Source: Ramlibacter sp.
GTDB lineage: Bacteria > Pseudomonadota > Gammaproteobacteria > Burkholderiales > Burkholderiaceae_C
Direction of reading: 5' to 3'
Assembly (NCBI GenBank): GCA_013815685.1
Contig: JACDFR010000004.1
Coordinates: 80,640 to 144,639 of the forward strand
DNA length: 64,000 nucleotides
Positions 35,632-43,915 of the stretch are shown here, piece by piece. Within the stretch, counting starts at the first letter, position 1. The number at the start of each line of letters is the position of its first letter. The position numbers were made by a program, and so were the translations under genes. Under the pieces are notes generated by a model. That model did not search any database and was not told the DNA's origin. It saw nothing but the letters and a program-made list of their open reading frames with translations.

Positions 35632-35690
35632 GCCCCCACGTTCACTTCGTTCTCTGCCCCCCGAGGGGGCCCATGCCTCCTAGAGGCGGC
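35632..35690 (-). repeat. GC-rich palindromic intergenic repeat (copy 3)
   Basis: Between liuB and the next acyl-CoA dehydrogenase the sequence AGCCCCCACGTTCACTTCGT, then TCTGCCCCCCGAGGGGGCCC, repeats the left half of the element at 12801-12872 almost base for base. Confidence 0.75.
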
Positions 35691-35709
35691 TCGTCGGAGG
35701 CATGACGCC

Positions 35710-36846
35710 ATGCAGGACTCGATCTACGCCAACCCCGACCACGAGTTGCTGCGCGACCAGGTCGCGCGCTTCATCGCGCGCGAGGTCGAACCCCACGCGC
35801 AAGCCTGGGAAGAGCAGGGCTGCGTGCCGCGCGACGTCCTGCGCCGCATGGGCCAGGCCGGCCTGCTCGGGCTGATGTACGAGAGCGCCTACGGCGGCGC
35901 CGAAGCCGACGCGCTCACCAACCTGGTGTTCGCCGAGGCACTGTCGCAGTCGACCTTCGCGGGCTTCATCATCACCGTGCTGGTCCACACCGACATGGCC
36001 AGCCCGCATCTGCACCATGCGGGCAGTCCGGCGCAAAAAGAGAAGTACCTGCGCCAGGTCGTGTCCGGTGAACTGGTCACGGCGGTGGGCATCACGGAGC
36101 CGGGCGCCGGCTCGGACGTGGCGGGCATCCGCACCAGCGCCAGGCGCGAGGGCGACGGGTGGGTGCTGAACGGCACCAAGATGTTCATCACCAACGGCGT
36201 GCACGCCGGCCTGTACGTCATCGCCGCCAAGACCGGCAGCGGCAAGCGCGACATGTCGATGTTCATCGTCGAGAAGAGCACGCCGGGTTTCTCGGTGGGG
36301 CGCGCGCTCAAGAAGACCGGGTGGCTCTCGTCCGACACCGCCGAGCTGATCCTCGACAACGTCCGCATCCCGGCGGCCAACCTGCTGGGCGAGGAGGGCA
36401 AGGGCTTCTACTCGGTGATGAAGAACTTCCAGACCGAACGCATCGCCCTGGCCGCCATGGCTGTCGGCCATTGCCAGCAGGCGCTCAAGCTCACGCTCGA
36501 CCACGTGCGGCAGCGCCAGGCTTTCGGCGACGTGCTGTGGAGCCAGCAGACCATTCGCCAGCGGCTGTCCATGCTGGACGCCAGGACGCGTGCCGCGCGG
36601 CAATTCATGTATCACTGTGCCTGGCGCGTGACGCAGGGCCACGACATCGTGCAGGATGTGTCGATGCTGAAGGCGCTGACCGGCGAGCTCGTCAATGAAG
36701 TGGTGCAGACGTGCCAGCAATTCCACGGCGGCATGGGCTACATGCGCGAAACGCCGATCGAGCGGCTCTGGCGCGATGCGCGGGTGCTGGCGATCGGCGG
36801 CGGCGCTACCGAAGTGATGCTGGAAGAAGTGGCCAAGCGCTACTGA
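35710..36846 (+). CDS. Acyl-CoA dehydrogenase in the liu block
   Basis: A 378-residue FAD acyl-CoA dehydrogenase, distinct from liuA. Seen are [44 protein letters not shown] and TPIERLWRDARVLAIGGGAT. Where liuA has GLDYERAVL it has QTERIALAAMAVG. It probably handles a longer or branched acyl-CoA such as an isoprenoid-type CoA ester, as seen next to liu genes in some bacteria, but that assignment is only inferred from context. Confidence 0.9.
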   Translation: MQDSIYANPDHELLRDQVARFIAREVEPHAQAWEEQGCVPRDVLRRMGQAGLLGLMYESAYGGAEADALTNLVFAEALSQSTFAGFIITVLVHTDMASPHLHHAGSPAQKEKYLRQVVSGELVTAVGITEPGAGSDVAGIRTSARREGDGWVLNGTKMFITNGVHAGLYVIAAKTGSGKRDMSMFIVEKSTPGFSVGRALKKTGWLSSDTAELILDNVRIPAANLLGEEGKGFYSVMKNFQTERIALAAMAVGHCQQALKLTLDHVRQRQAFGDVLWSQQTIRQRLSMLDARTRAARQFMYHCAWRVTQGHDIVQDVSMLKALTGELVNEVVQTCQQFHGGMGYMRETPIERLWRDARVLAIGGGATEVMLEEVAKRY

Positions 36847-36858
36847 AAGAAAGGGCCC

Positions 36859-37638
36859 ATGAAACACCTTGAACTGCTTTTCGAATCGGGCGTGGCGACG
36901 GTGACGCTCAACCGTCCGGACGTGCGCAATGCCTTCAACGACGAGGTCATCACCGAGATGACGGCGGTGTTCGCGGAACTGGGCGACCGGGAAGAAGTCC
37001 GCTGCATCGTGCTGGCCGGAAGCGGAACCGCCTTTTGCGCCGGCGCCGACTTGAACTGGATGAAGCGGATGGCCGGGTACACCCGGGCCGAGAACCTGGC
37101 CGATGCCGAGGCACTGGCGCGGATGCTGCGCCTTATCTACGAGTGCCCCAAGCCCACCGTCGCCCGCGTCCACGGCGACGCCTATGCCGGCGGCACCGGA
37201 CTCGTGGCTGCGTGCGACATCGCGGTGTCGTCGGACACGGCGAACTATTGCCTGAGCGAAGTCCGGCTGGGCCTGATCCCCGCCACCATCAGCCCCTACG
37301 TGATCCGGGCCATGGGCGCGCGGGCGGCGCACCGTTACTTCCTCACCGCCGAGCGCTTCAGCGCGGCCGAGGCGCTGCGGATCGGTTTCGTGCACGAGGT
37401 GGTGCCGGCCCAGGAGCTGGACGCCAAGGTGGGCGCCATCGCCCAGGCCGTGGTCCAGAACGGTCCGGCAGCCGTGAAGGCGTGCAAGCAGCTGCTGCAC
37501 GACGTGGCCAGCCGAAAGATCTCGGCAACGCTGGTTGGGATGACCGTGGAGGGCATCGCCGACATACGGGTCAGCGACGAGGGCCGCGAGGGCGTGCAGT
37601 CGTTCCTGCAAAAACGCAAGCCCTCGTGGCTGCTGTAG
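36859..37638 (+). CDS. liuC: Methylglutaconyl-CoA hydratase (enoyl-CoA hydratase family)
   Basis: A 259-residue crotonase-fold enzyme. The oxyanion hole segments are GSGTAFCAGADLNWM and YAGGTGLVAACDIAV, followed by the catalytic EVRLGLIPATISPYV segment. In this cluster, between the carboxylase subunits, it should hydrate 3-methylglutaconyl-CoA to HMG-CoA. GAAAGAAAGGG precedes the ATG 13 bases after the acyl-CoA dehydrogenase stop. Confidence 0.93.
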   Translation: MKHLELLFESGVATVTLNRPDVRNAFNDEVITEMTAVFAELGDREEVRCIVLAGSGTAFCAGADLNWMKRMAGYTRAENLADAEALARMLRLIYECPKPTVARVHGDAYAGGTGLVAACDIAVSSDTANYCLSEVRLGLIPATISPYVIRAMGARAAHRYFLTAERFSAAEALRIGFVHEVVPAQELDAKVGAIAQAVVQNGPAAVKACKQLLHDVASRKISATLVGMTVEGIADIRVSDEGREGVQSFLQKRKPSWLL

Positions 37639-37647
37639 GGGCGCACC

Positions 37648-38283
37648 ATGGACGCCCTGCGTCACTTCGTCGATGCGCCCCAGGTGCTGGCACTCGCCGC
37701 GGCGCTGGGCTGGGCCAGCGGCATCCGCCTGTACGCGACCGTGCTGCTGGCCGGCGCGGCCGGCTACATGGGATTCATCGACCTGCCGCAGGGCCTGCAG
37801 GTATTGCAGCATCCGGGCGTGCTGGCGGCGAGCGGCTTCATGTGCTTCGTCGAATTCTTCGCCGACAAGATCCCGCTTGTGGATTCGCTGTGGGACACGG
37901 TCCACACGGTGATCCGCATCCCGGCGGGCGCGGCGCTGGCCGCGGGCGCCCTGGGCGCGGACAGCCAGGCGATGGGCTGGGTGGCGGCGCTGTTGGGCGG
38001 CGGCCTCGCGGCCACCAGCCACACCGCCAAGATGACCACGCGCGCGGCGGTCAATACATCGCCCGAGCCGTTCTCCAACATCGCCGTCTCGCTGGTGGAG
38101 GACGGCCTGGTCGTCTTCATGCTGTGGCTGTCGGCCACTCACCCTGTCCTCTTCGCGATCGCGCTGGTCATGACACTGGTGCTGGCCGTGGTGCTGATGG
38201 TGGTGCTGATCAAGTTTTTGCGCGCGGTTTTTCGCAGGCTGGGTGAATTCTTCGCCGGCCGACGCTCGCCTCAAGGAAGCTGA
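37648..38283 (+). CDS. DUF4126-type integral membrane protein
   Basis: A 211-residue membrane protein of the DUF4126 family with about five membrane segments, including LAAALGWASGIRLYATVLLA at the N-terminus and a conserved TSHTAKMTTRAAVNTSPEP loop. Function unknown. It sits between liuC and liuD, and its stop (38281-38283) is immediately followed by the liuD ATG, so it is co-expressed with them. A link to substrate or product transport in leucine catabolism is conceivable but unsupported by motifs. Confidence 0.88.
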   Translation: MDALRHFVDAPQVLALAAALGWASGIRLYATVLLAGAAGYMGFIDLPQGLQVLQHPGVLAASGFMCFVEFFADKIPLVDSLWDTVHTVIRIPAGAALAAGALGADSQAMGWVAALLGGGLAATSHTAKMTTRAAVNTSPEPFSNIAVSLVEDGLVVFMLWLSATHPVLFAIALVMTLVLAVVLMVVLIKFLRAVFRRLGEFFAGRRSPQGS

Positions 38284-40275
38284 ATGTTCAAGAAAATCCT
38301 GATTGCCAACCGTGGCGAGATCGCCTGCCGCGTCGCCGCCACCGCGCGGCGGATGGCCATCAAGACCGTCGCCGTTTACTCCGACGCCGACACCCATGCC
38401 AAGCATGTCGGCGCCTGTGACGAGGCGGTGCACATCGGCGGCAGCGCTCCCAAGGAGAGCTACCTGCGCTGGGAGCGCATCATCGAAGCCGCCAGGGCGA
38501 CGGGGGCCCAGGCGGTGCACCCGGGCTATGGCTTCCTGAGCGAAAACGAGGATTTCGCCCAGGCCTGTGCCGACGCCGGGCTGGTGTTCATCGGGCCGCC
38601 GCCCTCGGCGATCAAGGCCATGGGCCTGAAAGCCGAGTCCAAGCAGCTGATGGAAAAAGCCGGCGTGCCGCTGGTGCCCGGATATCACGCCGCCGGGCAG
38701 GACCCGTCGCTTTTGAAGAAGGAGGCGGGGCGCATCGGCTACCCGGTACTCATCAAGGCCAGCGCCGGCGGCGGGGGCAAGGGCATGCGGGCTGTCGACA
38801 AGGCCGAGGAATTCGACGCGGCGCTGGCTTCGTGCAAGCGCGAGGCGATCAACAGCTTCGGCGACGACGCCGTGCTGATCGAAAAATACGTGCAGCGGCC
38901 GCGCCATATCGAGATCCAGGTGTTCGGCGACCGCCACGGCAACTATGTCTACCTGTTCGAGCGCGATTGCTCCGTGCAGCGCCGCCACCAGAAAGTGCTG
39001 GAAGAAGCGCCCGCACCGGGCATGACCGAAGCCATGCGCAAGCAGATGGGCGAGGCGGCGGTGGCGGCCGCGCGCGCCGTGAACTACGTGGGGGCCGGCA
39101 CGGTGGAGTTCATCGTCGAGCAGCGGGCCGGCGGGGAAATGAACTTTTTTTTCATGGAGATGAATACGCGGCTGCAGGTCGAGCACCCCGTCACCGAAGC
39201 CATCACCGGCCTCGACCTGGTCGAATGGCAGCTGCGCGTGGCCTTCGGCGAGCCGCTGCCCCTCAAGCAGGAGCAGCTGCGCATCCAGGGGCATGCGATC
39301 GAAGCGCGGATCTGCGCCGAAAGCCCCGACAACAATTTCCTTCCGGCGACCGGAACGCTGTGGGTCTACCGCAAGCCCGCCTGCGCCAGTTTCGAGCGCG
39401 CCGCCGTGCGCATCGATGACGGTGTGCGCGAAGGCGATCCGATCTCGCCGTACTACGACTCCATGATCGCCAAGCTCATCGTGCACGGCGCTACCCGCGA
39501 AGAGGCGCTGGCACGCCTGGACGATGCGCTCGCGCAGACGCACATCGTGGGCCTGGCCACCAATGTGCAGTTCCTGCGCCAGGTGGTGCGCAGCCCTTCG
39601 TTCGCGCAGGCCGACCTGGACACCGCGCTGATCCAGCGCGAGCAGGCCGTGCTGTTCAACCAGGAGCCGCTGGGCTTTGCGCTGGCCGCGGCCGCTGCCG
39701 TCGCCCAGACGCTGACGCGCGAGAAAGCGGCCGAAGGAGCGGACCCGTTCAGCCGCCGCGACGGCTGGCAATCTCACGGCGTGAAGGTGCGGCCGTTCGA
39801 GTTCGAGTTCCGCGGCGAACCGGCCAAGGCCGAGCTGACTTACCTGCATGACGGGGCGCTGCGCCTGGCCGCCGGCGATGTGTCCGGCACGCTCTCGTTC
39901 AGTGCCACACCCCAGGGCATCGATATCCGGTTCGCGGGCCGGCGTTTGCTGGCGTCGGTGTATGCCCACGGCGAAACCGACCATGTGTTCAGCCGGCGCG
40001 GGGCCACGCAGATCGTGGCGATCGACTTGCTGGCGCACGCGGGCGAAGCCGCCGCGGACACCGGCCGGTTGACGGCGCCCATGCCGGGCAAGGTGGTGTC
40101 GTTCGCCGTGAAGGCGGGCGACAAGGTCAGCAAGGGCCAGGCGCTGGCCGTGATGGAGGCCATGAAAATGGAACACACCATTGCCGCGCCGGCCGACGGC
40201 GTTGTTGCCGAGCTGATGTATGAGCCTGGCGACCAGGTCGCCGAAGGCGCCGAGTTATTGAAGCTGAACGCATAG
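38284..40275 (+). CDS. liuD: 3-methylcrotonyl-CoA carboxylase, alpha (biotin) subunit
   Basis: A 663-residue biotin carboxylase plus biotin carrier subunit. The ATP-grasp part shows KASAGGGGKGMRAV, VFGDRHGNYVYLFERDCSVQ and EMNTRLQVEHPVTE. The C-terminal domain carries biotinylated K628 in VMEAMKMEH. The pathway step is carboxylation of 3-methylcrotonyl-CoA with bicarbonate and ATP. It begins directly after the DUF4126 stop and pairs with liuB. Confidence 0.95.
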   Translation: MFKKILIANRGEIACRVAATARRMAIKTVAVYSDADTHAKHVGACDEAVHIGGSAPKESYLRWERIIEAARATGAQAVHPGYGFLSENEDFAQACADAGLVFIGPPPSAIKAMGLKAESKQLMEKAGVPLVPGYHAAGQDPSLLKKEAGRIGYPVLIKASAGGGGKGMRAVDKAEEFDAALASCKREAINSFGDDAVLIEKYVQRPRHIEIQVFGDRHGNYVYLFERDCSVQRRHQKVLEEAPAPGMTEAMRKQMGEAAVAAARAVNYVGAGTVEFIVEQRAGGEMNFFFMEMNTRLQVEHPVTEAITGLDLVEWQLRVAFGEPLPLKQEQLRIQGHAIEARICAESPDNNFLPATGTLWVYRKPACASFERAAVRIDDGVREGDPISPYYDSMIAKLIVHGATREEALARLDDALAQTHIVGLATNVQFLRQVVRSPSFAQADLDTALIQREQAVLFNQEPLGFALAAAAAVAQTLTREKAAEGADPFSRRDGWQSHGVKVRPFEFEFRGEPAKAELTYLHDGALRLAAGDVSGTLSFSATPQGIDIRFAGRRLLASVYAHGETDHVFSRRGATQIVAIDLLAHAGEAAADTGRLTAPMPGKVVSFAVKAGDKVSKGQALAVMEAMKMEHTIAAPADGVVAELMYEPGDQVAEGAELLKLNA

Positions 40276-40287
40276 AACCGGGACGCC

Positions 40288-41211
40288 ATGCGCATCGCTG
40301 TCTGCCTGACCAACACCACCAAGGTCGCGCCGTGGCTGGCGGGGCTGCGCGAGGCGCTGCCGGGGACGCTGGTCGAAGAATGGGCGCCCGGCGCGCCGCA
40401 GGCCGACCATGCGATCGTGTGGGCGCCGCCGCAGCGGTTCCTGGACGAACAACAATCGCTGAAGGGAATCTTCAACATCGGCGCGGGTGTGGACGCGCTG
40501 CTGAAGCTGAAGCTTCCGGCCCGGGCCCGGGTCGTGCGCATCGACGATGGCGGGATGGCCTCGCAGATGGCCGAGTTCGTCTGCCATGCGCTGATCCGCC
40601 ACTTCCGCGAGCTGGATTGCTATGAGGACGACGTGCGCAACGGCGCGTGGTCGTATCGCCGTCCGCGCGACCGCGCCGACTACCCGGTGGGCATCATGGG
40701 GCTGGGCGTGCTCGGCGAGCGCGTGGCCCGGGCCGTGGCGCACTTCGAATTCCCGGTGCTGGGTTGGAGCCGCACGCCCAGGGCGGTGCCCGGGGTGCGC
40801 GGCTTCGCGGGCCAGGAACAACTGGATGAATTCCTGCGCGCCACCCGGGTGCTGGTGTGCCTGCTGCCGCTCACGCGCGAAACCCAGGACATCCTGAACG
40901 CGCGGAATCTGGCGCGGCTGATGCCGGGCGGCTATGTCATCAACGTGGCGCGCGGCGCCCACCTGGTGGACGACGACCTGATCGCCCTGCTCGACAGCGG
41001 GCACCTGGCCGGTGCGGCGCTGGACGTGTTCCGCACCGAGCCGCTGCCCGCGGAGCACCCGTTCTGGCGCCACCGCAAGATCACCGTCACCCCGCACACC
41101 TCCGCGCGCACATTGCGCGAGGAAAGCATCGTGCAGATCGCGGGCAAAATCCTGGCGATGGAGCGGGGAGAGCCCATCGCCGGTGTGGTTGACCCGCAAA
41201 GAGGATACTGA
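40288..41211 (+). CDS. ghrA: Glyoxylate/hydroxypyruvate reductase A-type dehydrogenase
   Basis: A 307-residue D-2-hydroxyacid dehydrogenase. The NAD(P) site is GIMGLGVLGERVARAV, the catalytic region INVARGAHLVDDD holds the arginine, and VTPHTSAR supplies the histidine. It reduces glyoxylate or hydroxypyruvate; the annotation is by family, and other 2-hydroxyacids are possible. It is in the liu operon, 12 bases after liuD, next to the HMG-CoA lyase. Confidence 0.85.
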   Translation: MRIAVCLTNTTKVAPWLAGLREALPGTLVEEWAPGAPQADHAIVWAPPQRFLDEQQSLKGIFNIGAGVDALLKLKLPARARVVRIDDGGMASQMAEFVCHALIRHFRELDCYEDDVRNGAWSYRRPRDRADYPVGIMGLGVLGERVARAVAHFEFPVLGWSRTPRAVPGVRGFAGQEQLDEFLRATRVLVCLLPLTRETQDILNARNLARLMPGGYVINVARGAHLVDDDLIALLDSGHLAGAALDVFRTEPLPAEHPFWRHRKITVTPHTSARTLREESIVQIAGKILAMERGEPIAGVVDPQRGY

Positions 41212-41215
41212 ACCC

Positions 41216-42124
41216 ATGAAGCTCCCAGGCAAAGTCAAACTGGTGGACGTCGGCCCGCGCGACGGCCTGCAGAACGAGAAAGACCCCGTACCGGCCGAAG
41301 TCAAGATCGGGCTGGTGCACCGGCTGCAGGACGCGGGGCTCACGGAGATCGAGGTCACCAGCTTCGTCTCGCCCAAGTGGGTGCCGCAGATGGCCGACAA
41401 CATGCAGGTCATGGCTGGAATCCAGCGCAAGCCGGGCGTTCGCTATTCGGTGCTCACGCCCAACATGAAGGGTTTCGAGGCAGCGGTCGATTCGCGGCCC
41501 GACGAGATCGTGGTCTTCGGCGCGGCCAGCGAAGCCTTCAGCCAGCGCAACATCAATTGCTCCATTGCCGAAAGCATCGAGCGTTTCGCCCCGGTGGTCG
41601 AGGCGGCGCGCGCGCGCGGCATCCATGTGCGCGGCGCCGTGTCCTGCGCCGTCGGCTGCCCTTATGAAGGCGAGATCCCGCCGGAACGCGTCGAGATGGT
41701 GGCGCGCCTGATGAAGCAGATCGGCGTGCAGCACCTGGGCGTGGCCGACACCATCGGGGTCGGCACGCCGGTGAAGGTGCAGCGGGCCATGGACGCCGCG
41801 CTCAAGCACTACGCGATCGACGATATCTCCGGCCACTTCCACGACACCTACGGGCAGGCGCTGGGCAACACGCTGGCGTCGCTTGAAATGGGCGTGTGGC
41901 AATACGACACCTCGTCGGCCGGGCTGGGTGGCTGCCCCTACGCCAAGGGCGCCACCGGCAACGTCGCGACCGAGGACGTGGTCTACATGCTGCAGGGCAT
42001 GGGCATCGACACCGGCATCGACCTGGACAAGCTGATCGATGCCGGCAAGTACATCAGCGACTTCCTTCAACGCCAGCCCAATTCGCGTGCCGCGACGGCG
42101 ATCCTCAACAAGAGGATGCACTGA
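41216..42124 (+). CDS. liuE: Hydroxymethylglutaryl-CoA lyase
   Basis: A 302-residue DRE-TIM metallolyase. Signatures are VGPRDGLQNEK near the N-terminus, SCAVGCPYEGEIPPERV, and the active-site loop GLGGCPYAKGATGNV with its catalytic cysteine. It splits HMG-CoA into acetyl-CoA and acetoacetate, the last step of the leucine pathway. ATG 41216 begins five bases after the ghrA stop, and its own stop overlaps the next ATG. Confidence 0.95.
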   Translation: MKLPGKVKLVDVGPRDGLQNEKDPVPAEVKIGLVHRLQDAGLTEIEVTSFVSPKWVPQMADNMQVMAGIQRKPGVRYSVLTPNMKGFEAAVDSRPDEIVVFGAASEAFSQRNINCSIAESIERFAPVVEAARARGIHVRGAVSCAVGCPYEGEIPPERVEMVARLMKQIGVQHLGVADTIGVGTPVKVQRAMDAALKHYAIDDISGHFHDTYGQALGNTLASLEMGVWQYDTSSAGLGGCPYAKGATGNVATEDVVYMLQGMGIDTGIDLDKLIDAGKYISDFLQRQPNSRAATAILNKRMH

Positions 42125-42387
42125 TGAGCGGTCCGCAGGTGCGGGCGTTGCCGGAGGGCGTGCAGCGTGTCGCGCTGGCCAGGCGCGCGCGCCTGGTGGG
42201 CGCCGGGCTCGTGAAAGACGTGCCGTCGCCTTGCGTCTCGGTCTGCAAAGTCTGCCCGGAGACGGAACTCTGCCAAGGCTGTCTTCGCACGCTCGACGAG
42301 ATCGCGGCCTGGAGCCGGATGGACGACGGCGCCAGGCGCGAAGTCTGGAAAATCATTGCGCAACGACTGGAGCAAGGGCCCCGATGA
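42124..42387 (+). CDS. DUF1289 small zinc-binding-type protein
   Basis: An 87-residue protein with four cysteines in SPCVSVCKVCPETELCQGC, the signature of the DUF1289 family, which is often linked to Fe-S or redox proteins. It overlaps the liuE stop by one base (TGATG) and the following gene by four bases, so it is a member of the operon. The metal it binds is not determined. Confidence 0.9.
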   Translation: MSGPQVRALPEGVQRVALARRARLVGAGLVKDVPSPCVSVCKVCPETELCQGCLRTLDEIAAWSRMDDGARREVWKIIAQRLEQGPR

Positions 42388-43028
42388 AACAGATCACCTT
42401 CACCCTGGATTTCATTTCGCCTTACGCCTACCTGGCGTTCGAGAAGTTGCCGCAGGCGCTCGAAGGCTTGAGCTATGCCGTCGACTACCAGCCGGTGCTT
42501 TTTGCCGGGCTGCTCAAGCACCATGGGCAGCTGGGGCCGGCCGAGATCGCGCCCAAGCGGGACTGGACCTACCGCCAGGTGCTCTGGCTGGGCCACAGCC
42601 TGGGCGTCCCGCTGCAGCTGCCTTCGGTGCATCCGTTCAATCCACTGGCCCTGCTGCGGCTGGCGCTGGCCTGCGGCGCGGACGGCAAGTCCAATCGCCA
42701 TGCCTGCGAACACCTGTTTCGCCATGTGTGGCGCGGCGGCGCCGACGCGGCCGACCCTGCCCGCCTGGAGGAACTGAAGCAGTTGCTCAAGCCCGCACGC
42801 GACCCGGCGGCCGAGGACGTGAAGGCCGAACTCAAGGCCAACACCGATCACGCCATCGCGCGCGGGCTGTTCGGGGTGCCCACCTACGCGGTGGACGACA
42901 AGCTGTTCTGGGGCCTGGACGCGTTGCCGATGCTGCGCGCATACCTGGAGGGTGAGCCGTGGTTCTCGCAGGGCGATTGGGATGCCGCCGCCAAATTGAC
43001 CGGCCAGCACCGCCGCGCCACCAAATAG
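42384..43028 (+). CDS. DsbA/GST-kappa-fold protein (2-hydroxychromene-2-carboxylate isomerase family)
   Basis: A 214-residue thioredoxin-fold protein of the GST-kappa/2-hydroxychromene-2-carboxylate isomerase family. The N-terminus, TFTLDFISPYAYLAFEKL, carries the S-P-Y motif in place of a CxxC, and GLFGVPTYAVDDKLFWG is the family's conserved cis-proline region. It probably acts on an aromatic or unsaturated substrate with glutathione; its role next to liu genes is unclear. It overlaps the DUF1289 gene (ATGA). Confidence 0.88.
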   Translation: MKQITFTLDFISPYAYLAFEKLPQALEGLSYAVDYQPVLFAGLLKHHGQLGPAEIAPKRDWTYRQVLWLGHSLGVPLQLPSVHPFNPLALLRLALACGADGKSNRHACEHLFRHVWRGGADAADPARLEELKQLLKPARDPAAEDVKAELKANTDHAIARGLFGVPTYAVDDKLFWGLDALPMLRAYLEGEPWFSQGDWDAAAKLTGQHRRATK

Positions 43029-43041
43029 CGGCACGTTCCTT

Positions 43042-43542
43042 TTAGCTGACGTGCAAGTCGCGGTGTTCGCCCATTTCGGGCGGGCTGCCCGAGACCGCGG
43101 CGGCGGCGATCTTGAACAGCTGCCTGGTCTTGCTTTCCTTGATGTTCCAGTATTCGGCGTGCCTGATCTGGACTTCGACCAGTTCGAGGTCCGGGTCTTC
43201 CGCACCGCCCGGGAACCAGGCCTTGGCCAAGGCGTTGAACAGGCGCTTCTTCGTGTCCAGGTCTTCACTGATGCGCGCCAGGCCCGACACGGAGATGTAG
43301 ACATCCTTGTCGGGATCGGCATAGGAGATGCAGACATTGCCGTCGGCACGCAGCCGCTGGCCGAGTTCGGTCTCCCTCGACACGAAGAAGCACAGCGGCT
43401 CGCCGGGGTCGAGCGAACGGTTCTGCGTGGTGAGGGGATGCGAATGCAGCTCGCCGTCGGCATGCCTGTGGGTCATCATCCCGAAACGGTTGTCCTTGAT
43501 CAGCTTCCAAAGGCTTTGCTGGAAAGAGGGTTCGTGGTCCAT
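43042..43542 (-). CDS. Pyridoxamine 5'-phosphate oxidase-like general stress protein
   Basis: A 166-residue FMN-binding split-barrel protein of the general-stress, PPOX-like family: LWKLIKDNRFGMMTHRHADG, then PLTTQNRSLD, LCFFVSRETELGQ and VSGLARISEDLDTKKRLFN match its usual order. AAGGA precedes ATG 43542; upstream the frame stays open but is not conserved. It is convergent with the isomerase-like gene. The physiological role of the family is not settled. Confidence 0.9.
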   Translation of the reverse strand: MDHEPSFQQSLWKLIKDNRFGMMTHRHADGELHSHPLTTQNRSLDPGEPLCFFVSRETELGQRLRADGNVCISYADPDKDVYISVSGLARISEDLDTKKRLFNALAKAWFPGGAEDPDLELVEVQIRHAEYWNIKESKTRQLFKIAAAAVSGSPPEMGEHRDLHVS

Positions 43543-43915
43543 GGGGGTGTCCTTGTTGCGGCCGAATACTGCGGCCGGTGTCGATCCCCTCATGGTGATG
43601 CGCGAGCAAGCGCAAGCCGTCGGCTCGAGTCGCCGCCAGTTGTGCGCGTTGGCTGACACCCCGCAACCGCCGGGCTCGCCTTCGCATGATGAAACGCCTG
43701 TTGCGGGTTTCACCGATGAATGAGTCGCCGGCATTCCAGAAGATGAAGGCCGAGGGCCGCACTTCCAAGGCGCCGCTGACCGAGTCGCCCCGCGCCGGCG
43801 GCTTCGGGGGCGGCCAAGCACTAGGACAGTTACAAAATCCTGTCATAACCCCATGACAGGCCCGGCGGCGCCGGGTCCCTAGAATGTTCGGCCAACTTCA
43901 GAAAGCACCGGCCGT
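43543..43915. other. Gap before uvrA with a possible short ORF
   Basis: This 373-base stretch contains a 56-codon plus-strand frame (43686-43856; its internal ATG at 43716 begins MNESPAFQKMKAEGRTS) with no good ribosome-binding site, and then the repeated CTGTC/GACAG sites before uvrA. The frame ends inside the palindrome. No established gene is seen. Confidence 0.3.
43824..43860. promoter_or_regulatory. Three phased GACAG/CTGTC half-sites upstream of uvrA
   Basis: CCTGTCAT (43839-43846) and ATGACAGG (43853-43860) form perfect eight-base arms around six bases. A further GGACAG lies at 43824-43829. The five-base cores start at 43825, 43840 and 43855, exactly 15 apart. The spacing (CTGT-N12-ACAG) is wider than the CTGT-N8-ACAG of LexA boxes. 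It ends 56 bases before the uvrA ATG. Confidence 0.55.

Noticed and set aside
35680..40176. A nearly 1500-codon minus-strand open frame opposite the liu genes
   Set aside because: It runs across the ends of five solid genes and reads as His/Arg/Gly/Ala-rich shadow sequence without domains; high GC removes stop codons from this frame.
43686..43856. A 56-codon frame upstream of uvrA as a true gene
   Set aside because: No good ribosome-binding site and its stop lies within the palindrome; kept only as a low-confidence note.
43839..43860. Standard LexA box before uvrA
   Set aside because: Arm spacing is CTGT-N12-ACAG and not CTGT-N8-ACAG; treated as an operator of unknown owner.
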